Assembly: GCA_905331475.1 (NCBI GenBank)
Contig: CAJNYU010000426.1
Location: forward strand, 1 to 64,000
From: Rotaria socialis
Taxonomy: Eukaryota; Rotifera; Eurotatoria; Philodinida; Philodinidae
Direction of reading: 5' to 3'
DNA: 64,000 nucleotides
This document shows positions 10,948 to 29,830 of the stretch, piece after piece (the first letter of the stretch is position 1; each line of letters opens with the position of its first letter). The position numbers and the translations under genes are program-made. The notes beneath the pieces were generated by a model. The model had not been told where the DNA came from. It was given only the letters and a program-made list of their open reading frames with translations, and did no database searches.

Positions 10948-12657
10948 TTACTCTTGACCACTTGATTTTGAATTAGCCAAGCGACTTGATGCATATTGAG
11001 CAGGAAAAACAAATGATGTTGATCCATTTCCTCTAACATGAATTAAACGACCAGCATTTGATATAACATTCCAGCCAAGTGTCAATGTAACATTATTTGA
11101 TCTAAATCACATAAACAATATTTTCTAGTTTTACAGCAAGAAATAAACAGACTTTAAGTAATCTCCATCGTCCCAAAAATAATATTTTGTTGCTATTTCA
11201 TGTAGATTAAGACGTGCATTCTCGCCTCGCCGTATTATTTTATCCCATAAAACAACTTGATTAAGACTCTAAAAATAAAGTAAAGAATTTAATATGATCA
11301 TTTAAAACTAATGAATCAATAGAAGAAATTTATTCTTTTTCAAGATATTTTCAATTTTTACAAAAATCTTCATTTCGTATTTCTAGCATTGCACCTGATA
11401 AACGGATTATAAATAAAGTCGATTTTTAGATGAATCTTGTGTCATTACATGAGTTTGATTACGATTCAATTAAGTCTAAAAGAACTTGTGTTGATTGCAT
11501 ATTCTCTCTGCATTGTTTTGCAACCTTCGTCTTTAGAAATTTTAGCTAAATTCATTAAATTCTCTATTATACTATTTCAATATGAGCAGTTTATAAATAA
11601 AGAAGGAATTTTAGAAAGCAAATTCTTTCTCCTTTTCTTTTCTATTCTTTTATCAAATGCATCTGATGATGTAACAATTATTTGAAAATTTTTTCTAGTA
11701 ACTGATGTGCCTCATTATATATGTCTAGTTTTAGTAGTGGATAAAAAAAGGCGCGAACAAGAAGAAAGGATTTGTTATGTTTGTTTGTGAAAGTCAGTAG
11801 AAGTCGAACTATTCTCTTGATCTCGTCTCTCTGTTTTGTTTGCGAAAAAGAACGATTCCATAACCGAAGTTAACACTAGTAGATTAATATTTACCAATAC
11901 ATTTGGTAGGAGCTAGAAGCAGTTAGTTTCGATGAGTTTTTTAATTTCTTTTCTCAATGTTTCTTCGAAATATTTATCTGGAATAAGATTAGACAACAAT
12001 CATAAGAGTGTTTTAAAAAGTGAACCAAGTAATTCAACGCAAATATTATTTACATGAATTTCTTATTTCAAATTGAAGTTTCATTACGCGTTCAATTCTT
12101 AGAAGTCTGAAACATGTAATATTCTAACAAGAAAAATGTTCGAAAATATAATTTCGAACACATTATTGTTTCTTGAGAACGCATTGTTCAGAAACGAGAA
12201 TTGTGACATGCATGTTTCAAAGTGTACTGCCTCTAAACATATAAATCGATTTAAACACTTACATTAGCTGGTGTAACATATTCTGCAATTAAGTATAAAA
12301 ATAATTGTTTCACATTCCAATCAAATAGTGGATCAAGATCTAAACAAATTAATTCAACGTAACCTTGCATTCAAGTTCATAATAAACTTACTCGTGTCTA
12401 AATTAAGTTGTAATACACCTAAATCATTTTTTTTACGATTAGCCGAAAAATCGGTCATATGTTTTCTATAAATAGTAAAATCAGTTGATCATTCATTAGA
12501 TATTTTCTACTTACACAACTGGTTTACTCACACCAATCGATACAGTACTATAATATTTTTCAAAATAAGTTGAAAGAAATACGCCAGTTGTTAGAACAGC
12601 AAGAACAGTTAGTGTAAAAGCAAATAGTGTATTTAGACGACTTAAAAACGAATGCAT
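10948..12657 (-). CDS. SPCS3: Signal peptidase complex subunit 3 (SPC22/23)
   Basis: Five exons (12657-12515, 12465-12392, 12339-12263, 11268-11153, 11101-10948) join in frame to 187 residues; the human protein has 180. The N-terminus ([14 protein letters not shown]) leads into a single transmembrane anchor. Conserved blocks include [49 protein letters not shown] and [16 protein letters not shown], all close to the animal family. The protein is a type II ER membrane subunit that supports signal-sequence cleavage in the lumen. Intron 3 is about 990 bp and holds nothing recognisable. An acceptor sequence (TTTCTAG) lies only 8 nt before the ATG on the minus strand, so the leader is either trans-spliced or contains an intron. 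Confidence 0.95.
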
Positions 12658-12986
12658 TTTTTTATCTAGAAATATAATAATTGATTTTTTTTAGTCTAAC
12701 ATATTTTTTTTAGCACACCGAGACGCAAAAAAAATGAGCACAATTAATATAGTAACAAAAAAAGGAAAAAAGACTAGTACAATATATGTGTATCAGAGAG
12801 AGGCCATTGTAAAAAAAATAATCATAATTACATGTTGAAGTAAAGTGTTATCATAAGAAATCATGCTATATTCGTAATATACACAGATAAACTATCTTTT
12901 ATTTGTTGCTAAGAGTTCATCACAGATATTGGTTAATTCAATATTTTCTTTTTTCTAAAAGATTAATCAATCTAATTAGCTTGATT
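12658..12986. other. Short intergenic spacer
   Basis: Separates the SPCS3 start from the TACC stop, both on the minus strand. It contains the SPCS3 leader acceptor at 12666-12667 and no other feature. Confidence 0.6.
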
Positions 12987-15809
12987 TTATTCTAATTCTT
13001 TTCGTACCTTTTGTTCTAACTCTTGTTTGACCGATTTAATCTCTTGTTCAAGAGATTGCACACGTAATTGGGCATATCGTAATTGTGCTTGAACACCTTC
13101 GATTTCTGACCGATGCACACGACGTAGACGTTCAATTTCACTGTTAGCTCTTTTAAGAAAAATTAAATTGTCATTAGAATACGAACAGAAATCTATATAT
13201 TTATATATGTAAATTTACTCATTTAATTTTTCTTGCGCATGTTGTTTAAGTACGGCATACTTTTGTTTTTGTTCTTCTGTATAACGTACAGATTCTTCTG
13301 AGAAACGTTTTAATGTTTCTGTATTCTAAAAGAAAAGAAGGTTTTATGAATAGCAAATCAAGAGTTTTACACCAACCGTTTTATGTTCATTGATGATTAA
13401 TTTCAGTTTTTCATTTCGTTTTTTAACATCTGTAAATGCATTTTCTGCATTTATTAAATCTTCGCTCATTTGATCACGTTCACTTTTAACGTGTCGTAAT
13501 TCTTGTTTTAATTCTTCTGTACATTCACAAACACGAAAAAGTATTCGATAATATTGTTCAACACATTCACTAAACAAATATTAAAACATTTTTGTATTTG
13601 TTTTAGTTTGAAATCAGCTAAACAAGGATTTCATTAGTAATGCGAAAATTTTCAAATGTACATTATTATCATTAGTACGAGTGAAAAACCAAACCGCGTA
13701 AGAAATGTGTGTATTTTGGATGACACAGTGTATTATTGGTAGACATGGTTTGTTTTTTGTCTTACGAAAGTGATTTGCCAATTGATTAATCGCTTTTTTT
13801 TATTGGAACTGTTCAAAATTGTGTAGATTCTAATGAGTTATCAGTACCCTGAAAAATTTGGAATCTTTTGTGGATCAGTCTTTTAAGATTCGAAGAAAAT
13901 CGTACGCAAACTCACAATGTCTATAAATCTGACACTAACGGACTCAGATGTCTCTATCCAATTTAAACAACAGTTTACTCGTGAGTATTACAATGTGTTT
14001 TAATTATAATCGTTAAAACAAAATTGTTATTGAAATTTGACTAAACTTATGAAAACTTTGCGAGGCCAACATTCTCGTGATCACTGTGGGAGGACCATAA
14101 TGCGTTTGATAACTGATCTTCTTTTTAACTGTGATTTGAATTCATACGCATATAGATAGAGGTCAACGAGGCTAACTTTCGCAAAATGTTGCGAGTTGTC
14201 AATAATGATTCTTTTCGATACTAAGTGTCACGATAGGAGAGCTTGAATAGAGTTCATGTGGTTAAATGTTTTCGAATTTAGATTTAATCACACAATGATT
14301 TCCACATCCGGTAGACTTCACTATCTTGAAGGTCTCATATATCGACGAGATCATGTCTAAAACGTCGGAACCCTTCAACGAAAGAGGCCTATCTGAATCG
14401 TTGCATCGAAATTCTTTAAAAATAATCATGAGAAAAATATCGAGAATTTACAGGCAACAGAAAAAAAACCATTACGAACAGGAGGAGAACATTTGCACAA
14501 GTTCTCGTTTAGCCTGACAAAAATGTTGAAAATAATTATCTTAACAATGAAATTCGATTGCGTATGAACTCAAAAACTTACATAATTCGTGTAGGTTCTA
14601 TAGGAACTTGTTGAGATGATGAATTTACGGCAACTAGCCGAGAAATGACAGTAGCATCGACCGATACAGGTGGTGTGTTAAATGAAGATTGTTTATTAGC
14701 CAAATCTGATAGAGCTTCATCAATAGTCTAAATTATTGTTAAATACTTTTTTCTATTCCTGTAACACACAGAAAACATACTCCATTGAAGCTATTTTCAT
14801 TAACAGGTGTTGCCATTTTTCGTCGTTCTTTCTTTTTAAGTATAAATGTGTTTGTATCGAATACTTTGTCATTATTTAATATTGATGTTGAAGATTCTTA
14901 ATAAAGAAAAGAGCACAATAACTGTTATTTATTTTCATGAAAAAACTATTTTAATAAATAACCTTGTCCATCTATTGTTTTATTTGCATTAAGTTTGATA
15001 TTTTTTGCTAATCCTGTGATCGTTTCAACAGAGTTCGGTGATGATGGTTGAATATTTTCTTCTCGTTGAGGTAAATCATATGGATACTCAACTGAATAGA
15101 TTTTAAATAAATAATTCAATACGCCACAAAAAGAAAGTACTTTTCGACATACGAGAAAATTGATTCGATAAAAGTGATGGGACATTTGTCGACGTTTCAA
15201 TATTATTTACAGGTTTAAGAACATTCAATTCATCTGAAATATAAATATCAATTATAATTATCATTTAAAGAGAAGGAAAAAATATATTTACATGATGGCT
15301 TTTCATCCAATACTTCTATATTATTAGGTAATTCAACTGTTGTGTCTAGTAGATTATTGTTTTTCATCTATATAATTATCAATTGATTTGATCCATTAGT
15401 TGATTCATTAATTCTATTACTTACATTCTCTTCTAGTATTAGATCAACCGAAGGGATATTATCATCTTTAACTTGTGGTAAAACATCAAACGACTTATTC
15501 AACATCGGGTTTCTACAATATTAAAAACAAAAGATGAAAACATCTTTTTTTGGTTTATTAAAACATTTTCTTGATTTACCCTTGATGAAAGACATCTTTT
15601 TTATCCCCAACAAGATTGCCATCATCATTGATTCCAGGCAATACATGTCCATTGATTGTTGTTGAAGGGGGTGGTATTAATACGTGTGAATTATCATCAA
15701 TATCCATTCGATCAAGACTTTGATTTAATATAAATGAATTATTTGTTTCATCATTCATTCGTGACGATGAATGAAACATCATTGAATTAATATCTGTTGT
15801 AGTTGTCAT
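12987..15809 (-). CDS. TACC: Transforming acidic coiled-coil (TACC) centrosomal protein
   Basis: Ten coding exons join in frame to roughly 440 residues. The N-terminal two thirds (15809 down to about 14583) is low-complexity and acidic or polar. After a long intron of about 1 kb, exons at about 13572-12987 encode a continuous coiled coil: ECVEQYYRILFRVCECTEEL, then NAENAFTDVKKRNEKLK, TETLKRFSEESVRYTEEQKQ, KYAVLKQHAQEKLNE, and HRSEIEGVQAQLRYAQLRVQ near the C-terminus. The heptad pattern and the AQLR..QLRVQSLE block match the C-terminal TACC domain, which recruits XMAP215/ch-TOG and clathrin and is phosphorylated by Aurora A. Expected sites of action are centrosomes and spindle microtubules. 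No SDP repeats were seen. A minus-strand acceptor TTTTATAG lies 3 nt before the ATG. Confidence 0.88.
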
Positions 15810-16618
15810 CGTCTATAAAATAATTGTAAAACAGAAAAAAAAACAAGAACACAAAAGAAATTCGGTTATATGTTTGACTCCTCTTTTTCTCTGATGTTTC
15901 TGTTTAAAAACCAATTTTAATTTTTTTCTTTTTTTTTCTAGTGTTTGTTGATGATGATAATAATCAAAAAAAAAAACAGCGAGACAGACAGCGTGTGTAC
16001 GCGCACGAAATAATAGTAGCAGCAGTAATAATAATGTGACCACACAAACGTTTAGTGTAGGAAAATAAAGAGAGAGAGAGAGGGAGGGAAAGAAAGAGCA
16101 TCATGGTATCGTCACCAGAAAAAAAAACAATAACAACAGAAAAATCATCGCACATCACAAATCAAAAATCATTGATGTACTTATACATGGACTGCAAGAC
16201 AACAGAATGTGCGATTAAGAGGAAAAAAACAGGATAGAATTCACGAAGGCAAAAAGACATGTTTTTTTTTGTTCACAAACTAAGTTGATGTCAAGCTCCC
16301 TTTCGATATACGAAATAAAAATGGTAGGGTAGCATGTACAAAGAATAAAATAAATAAGCACAGACATGCGAATGTGCTAGAAGGAAGAGAGAAAAACGGA
16401 TAACAAACATGAATACTATGGAAAAAAAAAAGGGAACAGGTAGCACAATGAACATATTGAAGCGAAAGAACAACAAATAAGTATCAGCAGGAAAAAAGGT
16501 TTTTTTTCTTTTTTCTTATTACCGAAAGAAACCATAAAATAGATGATAAGAGAAGAACAATCTAGATGATCCTCACTGTAAATTTATGCGTATGTGTATG
16601 TTCATATGCACCATGAAA
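15810..16618. other. Intergenic, low-complexity upstream region of TACC
   Basis: Purine-rich and A-rich, with a GA run at 16069-16082. Several apparent short open frames on both strands are low-complexity and not supported as genes. It also contains the 3' end region of TDRD3. Confidence 0.55.
16069..16082. repeat. (GA)n microsatellite
   Basis: Short AG dinucleotide tract merging into GGAGGG/AAAGAAAG purine sequence. Confidence 0.8.
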
Positions 16619-19600
16619 TTATTTTTTTGTTCCTTCTTCTTCTTCTTTTGCCAATTGTTCCTCATCATACTTGCTGCTTGTTAAACTTTCTGCACTTACG
16701 CAACGTTCACTTAATTCATCTGATGAGACTAGAACTAGAGGTGCATCAGTTATTGAACATGGTTGTGGTAATAATGAATCTTGCTGTTGATGTTCATCAT
16801 TGGATGATAACATTGTTGTTGTCGAATCAACACCACTCGTATCATTTGAATTGTTACTCGGAGATAATGAATCAATATTTTCATTTGGCTGTATTTGTTG
16901 TTGAAAGCCATTAGTATTATAACGATCGGAACGCGATCTCGATGGTATTTGTGTTGGATACATGTATAGTGTACCAGCAGAATTAAATGGAAATGGTGGT
17001 GGCTCTGGCATCATAATGCATCCATCGAGTGTTGTTGGATAGTAATTTGTGCGCGGTGGGAAATAAGTATTGGCAGCTAAGATATTAAAATCTGATGTTG
17101 GATGAATAAGGGAATACTATATAAAAAAAAATTCAAATTTTACATATCTATTATTGTGACTGAAATACTGAAAGTAAAATGTTGCCTGAAATACGATGCT
17201 ATTTTAATAGTTTTCCAAGATAAACTTCTATTAATAAATGAAAATATACAGCTATTGCATTCCTTTGCGAATTGGACGACTTCAAAAGAATTCAGATCCA
17301 TGACCAACTAATGAGAAATTGTGTTCTTTTAGTTATACTAAGAACGATCAGTGATCATAATATTAAATCAAACTGTATTCCATAGTTAAATATATTCAGT
17401 CGTAGATAAACTCAATTTTGCTCCTTCAAAAATTTTTTAAAAGCAACTAATAAAAATCGATTAGATTAATCTTCAAACTGAATCTCTCTATATTTTAACA
17501 ATAATTGGCTCTATATGTGGATAAACAACAAAAAGCACATACGTATATGTGACAATTTGCTTTTCAGTGTTTGATTCTTCTACAAAATACAGCATTTATT
17601 TTGAAACTTACATATTGTTGATCACGTGGTAGAACTTTCAAATCACTAAAACGAACTTGTTCATAATTATTATAGTCATGATACATGACGGTACAAAAAG
17701 AAGATTGTATGTCCACAACAGTAGCATAATAAAACTAAAAACAATGAAATTTCAATGCAACAAAAAAACTGATGCTATGTTATTTTTCAATTTACTTCTC
17801 CATCATCACTCCATCGAGCTAAACACATATCACCTACTCTCCAACGATGTCTTAGATTCTAGAGGTAAAAATGAAATTAATTAAAAAGAAATCTTTGTTT
17901 TTCTGAAAATCATACTAAATTTGAATCTCGATGTTTTTCTTCTTGAAACGTTGTATTACTATCATTGGATGATAGTGATGTTTGTTTTTGTTCGCTTGTT
18001 GAAGTTTCTGATTTAATGCCACTATCATTATTCTCGTCATTTTGAGATGCCGCACTTGTTGTAGTTTCATTATCAGAATGTGTAGTACCATTGTGTTTTG
18101 TATCACCATTATAATTATTAGTAATTGTCGATGGAAGATAACTGGGAGTTCCATAAGGTGCTCCATAGCAAAACGTTAAATGATCATTAGCATACGAAGG
18201 ACCAATAAGTGCTTGATGATTATGAAACGATGGACTTGGAATACCAGCAAGATTGTATGTTAAAGAACTCTAGGAAAACAAAATTGAAATACACAAAAAA
18301 AATTACGCTTTTTTCATTTCTAATACCGGAGCTTGAAAATAAGTTAGATGATTTGGTGTTGAACTACTGACACCAGCAATAATATTAGTAGGTTGTGCAT
18401 ACGCATTAATTGAATTTGTATGTTGTGGACCACTAGATGAGCTATTAGGAATATACGATGTTTGATCTCCATGTCGTATGTATGATGAGGATGATAATGC
18501 TTGATTACTGATTGTATCATTAGAATAAATACTATTTAGATCATTTCCGAGTATTGATTCATCGTAATAACGATTTGTATTTCGACGAGAACGTTCTTCT
18601 TGTACGCGTTGGAGTCTATATAGAATAATAGCATTTGTTATTAGATGAACTCATAGAAGAAGAATATTTTAAGATTATAATCGAACACGAACGGCAACAT
18701 TTTTCTAAGTAACCACTTTCATATAAAAAAAAAGACTCTTCGATATAAACATCTACCTACTATTTTCACATCAATGAGTATAAGTCTATATAGCAATATT
18801 ATTGATTTGCACATCAAAATTGAATATTTTATGATAATCGCTTTTTCATAAGACGAGTAAATTTTATAATTTAAAATAAAGAAACGACAACTACGAACCT
18901 CGGAGGTAAAGGATTTCGTCGTTCACGATGGTTTGCATGTGATGGGTCATCTTCTGGATCTATTTGTTCATCGGTTTCATCTTGTTGAACTGTTTCATTA
19001 TAGTTATTATTATTGTTATTCAATGAATAATGCGGTTGCGAATTTATCTTATTTGTTGAATTAGTGCCGTTATTTTGTTCGTTATGAAATCGACGCTTAT
19101 GATTATCATGGCCTTCTTTAGATTTTTCATTCTCATTATCATTTGATAATTTTAATGAAGTCATAAAATCCATTAATGTATTTTTTGGTGGTGGACGTTT
19201 GAAAAAATTTGTTTCACCATCATCATTATCATATCGACTGTTACCTATTTAACAACGGCAACTTATATTCCTATGAAAAATAAGTAAAATATTTACGTCG
19301 TCCTTCATAGGAAGATCGGTATGATCCACTACCATGACCCTAAAATAATAGAAATTGATAAAATAATTCATATTTTAATTGAATTGACTACGAACTCGAC
19401 GAGTTGATCTTGCGCGAGAATATGTATTTGAACCATATTGATACTGTGTATTGTCATGTGTTAATTGAAGTAAACCATCTTGTATTGGAATAGTATCGAT
19501 TAATAACAATTTACTACCGATTTTTGTATTAAAACTATAACATAACGAATTACGATAATAGAAAATTTAATATTTTTTTTTTATTCTACAATATATTACT

Positions 19601-20910
19601 TTAAACTAGGAATATGACCATTTGCTATAGCTTTGACAGTGCGAATACCATCGGTGATTGTTAAAAATAAACGATTATTATCATTTGTCTGTTCGTTTTG
19701 ATGAATTATCTGAATGCATGGTTCAATTCCATCGATTTGCACAAAAAATGTACCTTTTATCTAATTGAAGATATAAAAACACATATTATATACAATCGTC
19801 TGATAAAATGACCATCTATTTTGAATTTCAAATGATATACTTCGATATATGGTTCTCAGTTTTATGAGAGAAACCTACAGCTAATTTGCGCGCAATGAAC
19901 CGAAAAATCAATCCTTATATGGAAACTACTACTAATAGTAATTAAAACCTATTTAAATCGCATAACTTTGATAATGATTTATTATTTTCATTGATTCAAA
20001 GTCCAAAATCAACAATCATTCCGAAAGATAGCAAAATATTTTTCATAGCACATAGGTAGACATCGAATAAGTGACATCACAGTATTTTACACAACACCAC
20101 TTGCTTCAGAAGAGAAAAACATGATTATTTTTCTAAAATCTCTTTAAAAAAAAGAATTTTTTTCTCAGTAAAATCCTTGACTCTTCATGTGACTATTAGT
20201 ATAAAATTAAACCGCAATACAACGCCGCCGTAAGTTATTTCAAATAGGATTGCAAATATAAAAACAAAAAAATTGAAGTATATTTGACAGTAAATCCTTT
20301 TGAGATCAAATTATATTTCGTGAGGAGAAACTTTTAAATTTATTGTAACGTTTTTGAAAACTATCCAGTAACAATTACTTGACGTGACTATGCGGTTTCA
20401 GGTGTTTTCTCTAGATCGATGATTCATTAGTGATTAGCAAATCCTAGTAAACTTTAGTTTGACTTGCAACAGCGATGAGAAAAAGACAATCGAATGACGC
20501 TAGGAAAAAAGAATCACTTTTCAAGATGGCAGGGATTTTCACCTTATACAACCCTTTTCATTTCAATGTCAGTAAACAGCAAAACTCAAATGTTTTTCTC
20601 GACTATAGCTTTTTGAAATTTTTAAGAAACAAAAACTTAATATCTTACTGAAGATTTCAATATTTGACCATCAACTCTTCCAAATAAATCATCAGGAAAC
20701 GGTTTACAGGATACTAATCGATGAAAATCAACCTCAAAATAGACAAGTAAAAAAAAACATTTTTAAATCATTCGACTAATTTTCTATGTTTACTTCTTGA
20801 TAATCTTTAATAAATGGAAATGGCCGTTCATTATCATTTGAATCGGAACCAGTAAGACCATTTTTAACAGGTATTGTTAATTCTTCTTTGGTTGCTATCA
20901 CAGTCACCAT
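16619..20910 (-). CDS. TDRD3: Tudor domain-containing protein 3
   Basis: About eleven exons, roughly 700 residues. N-terminal OB-fold (RMI1-type) blocks include KGTFFVQIDGIEPCIQI, LFLTITDGIRTVKAIANG and KIGSKLLLIDTIPIQDGLLQ, the last matching the vertebrate GTKVKLSGIVDIKNGFLLL region. A linker with LMDFMTSLKL resembles the vertebrate TLFDFLESKM motif. The C-terminal Tudor domain is split over exons at about 17859-17798 and 17730-17612: WRVGDMCLARWSDDGE, FYYATVVDIQ and VMYHDYNNYEQVRF, with aromatic-cage residues present. A long Pro/Ser/Asn-rich tail with a Tyr/Pro patch follows. TDRD3 scaffolds TOP3B through its OB-fold and reads dimethyl-arginine through Tudor, linking transcription, R-loop resolution and mRNPs. 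I see no UBA domain between the two, unlike vertebrate TDRD3. The gene is divergent from FAM135. Confidence 0.88.
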
Positions 20911-21578
20911 TTTTTGAAATTTAAATGGATAATGGAATCAATTAAAATGGATGGGGAGTAAAAGGAAAGGATGAACGATTATCTTATTCTCGTCAATATT
21001 TTCTTGTTGATCTATAAAACATAAAGGAAATGAAATGATCAATCTTTTGTACTGTGTGTATGTGTGTTTTTTTTATTGTTTTGTTCTATTGGATGTCCGC
21101 GCTTTCCTTGCTATTGTTTTCTCCAATAATATTCTACTGATCCATAGAATATTGTTTTATCATTAGTAACACCAATCACTGAAAAACATGAATTAAATGT
21201 CGCTTTAGAGAAAACTCAAAATTTTTATTAAGAAAAATTCTCATTTTGTGAAAAATATTAATTAAAAAATAATTTTAGTATATTGATAAAAAAAACGAGA
21301 GACACAATGCAATATAACATACAAGATGGCTTGGAGGAATACATTTACTCGGTTATTTACTTCTGGAGCGCGTCGTTTTGTAGGCGCTAAGTTTTTTCTT
21401 CTTTTTTTTTCTTTTTCGTAAAAATGATTCTTCTGTCGAGATAAGCGTTTGTAATTAAGAAATGAGAATTCAATTGGATTATTATAAATAAAGCGAAGCA
21501 AGTAGAAAAAAGGTAAAAGGATTATAACAAAAAAAGAAAAAACTTCACTTTTACATATTGTTTACTTTTTATTTAGTT
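20911..21578. promoter_or_regulatory. Divergent TDRD3/FAM135 promoter region
   Basis: A 668-bp gap separates the start codons of TDRD3 (minus) and FAM135 (plus), so it must hold both promoters. The FAM135 side ends in CTTTTTATTTAG at 21565-21576, an acceptor 2 nt before the ATG. No specific factor site is claimed. A short minus-strand open frame at 21262-21501 is not supported. Confidence 0.5.
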
Positions 21579-28391
<6,813 letters not shown>

Positions 28392-28779
28392 TATGTCCTA
28401 CAGAAATACTACAAAACAAAACGGAACTGACTGTTTTTTGGTGTTTCCACATGCATCCGGTTTGATATCAAGCATTTTTTTTCTGCAATATTTTTTTTGT
28501 TTGCTTGCTAGTATTCTTCCAAAGTCACTAAAATATGTTTTCCTGTTTTTCTCTCTCTCTCTTCGATCAGATACTGTATACACACGAACAAAAGCATAGA
28601 ATGAAAAACACAATATTGTTCTTGTAACAGTTGTACATACTGACGTACATACATACACGCATACATACATATATATATATATATATACAATATTTACATA
28701 TACGTTTAAATATAAGCTTAGTAGTCACTCAACTTAACGTATTTTTCAGATATTTACATTCAATCGTAAATAAAATACA
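28392..28779. other. Spacer between FAM135 and RPS27
   Basis: Contains a T-rich 3' region, a CTCTCT tract, a (TACA)/(TA)n microsatellite at 28655-28687, and a T-tract plus CAG acceptor ending at 28749, 30 nt upstream of the RPS27 start. Confidence 0.6.
28669..28687. repeat. (TA)n microsatellite
   Basis: Perfect AT run adjoining imperfect TACA repeats. Confidence 0.85.
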
Positions 28780-29137
28780 ATGCCATTGGCTCGAGATCTC
28801 CTTCATCCATCAATCGAAGACGAACGTCGAAAACACAAAAAGAAACGACTTGTGCAAAGCCCAAATTCTTTCTTCATGGACGTCAAATGCCCAGGTTGTT
28901 ACAAGATCACGACAGGTAAAAGCTATTCAATTTTTACATGCAAATAAAACTTAACAATTTGTTTTTTTTATCTATTTTCTAGTGTTCAGTCATGCACAAA
29001 CTGTTGTTTTATGCGTTGGCTGTAATTATGTACTCTGTTCACCATCAGGTGGCAAAGCTCGTCTTACAGAAGGCTGTTCATTTCGCAAGAAACGTGATAC
29101 ACCATTGGCACGTAAAGATGATGTTGAACGAAATTAA
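28780..29137 (+). CDS. RPS27: 40S ribosomal protein S27 (eS27) with extended C-terminus
   Basis: Two exons (28780-28915 and 28983-29137) give 96 residues. The sequence is near-identical to animal eS27: [75 protein letters not shown]. The zinc-binding cysteines (CPGC and CVGC) are intact. The usual protein is 84 residues and stops shortly after CSFRRKQ; here the frame continues with [14 protein letters not shown], adding about 12 charged residues. It is a structural component of the small ribosomal subunit. Repeated AATAAA units at about 29242-29259 serve as a likely polyadenylation signal. Confidence 0.97.
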
Positions 29138-29332
29138 ACGATCAATTATTCAAATAAGCAATGGAACATCAGCAATGTCGTTTTAATTTTTTTCTATTCA
29201 TCCTGTCTTTATGTGTTATTGAAGGAGAAAAAGAAAAGAAAAATAAATAAATAAATAAACATCATTGAAAAAGTTTTTGAAAACAAAAGGCATTTTGGAT
29301 TAGATGAAACAAAACAAAAGCATAACCTTGTT

Positions 29333-29830
29333 GTGCAGAGTTCATTCTATCTTTTATCTGAAAAATATTTGCAGTTAGTCTACTTCATACAAGATCATAT
29401 TTGGCGCCTAAGAGAATTTACAAGAAATGTCATCGATTATTGTTTGTTTTTGTTTTGTTCTATGTCAATTATGATTAGTTTTTTCATTTTAATTATTTAC
29501 TACGTAAAACTATCCAACACCTTTACTGTTATCAGTGAACCTTTTCCGCATGCAAATGAACAATCTATTTCAACAGAATCTAATTCAATAGTTCTTCAAA
29601 TTCCACCACCACCAGTCTATCTAGAAACTACTACAGAGTCTACAAGTATTCCATTAGATCACGAACGATATTCAAACAACGATTCAAATCTACAAACGAA
29701 ATCTGCAACATTAAATCGCTTGAAACTGAAGTCATTATTTGCTATGATTTTACCTGGGCCTACAAAAATGAACCCTTTAATATTGAATAGGAATCAATCA
29801 CCTCTTCTTTTACTGATATGGTATCAGTGA
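29333..29830 (+). CDS. Possible exon of an orphan single-pass membrane protein
   Basis: A 165-codon open stretch with no in-frame ATG upstream of the predicted helix, starting near an acceptor-like TTGTGCAG at 29331-29338. It encodes about 40 residues, then a strong hydrophobic helix (CLFLFCSMSIMISFFILIIY). Next come a Ser/Thr/Pro-rich region including VLQIPPPPVYLETT and a basic stretch. The frame ends after LLLLIWYQ, while another frame across the same end reads SSFTDMVSVISSVDFD before a stop. An intron or a decayed frame near 29730-29790 is therefore possible. No 5' exon could be fixed. It could be a real membrane-protein gene, a pseudogene, or chance. It begins about 200 bp after RPS27. 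Confidence 0.3.
   Translation: MQSSFYLLSEKYLQLVYFIQDHIWRLREFTRNVIDYCLFLFCSMSIMISFFILIIYYVKLSNTFTVISEPFPHANEQSISTESNSIVLQIPPPPVYLETTTESTSIPLDHERYSNNDSNLQTKSATLNRLKLKSLFAMILPGPTKMNPLILNRNQSPLLLLIWYQ

Noticed and set aside
16291..16476. Hydrophobic minus-strand open frame upstream of TACC
   Set aside because: Phe/Leu-rich from poly-T tracts, with no homology or splice context.
16594..16914. Plus-strand open frame rich in Leu and His
   Set aside because: Antisense shadow of the last TDRD3 exon.
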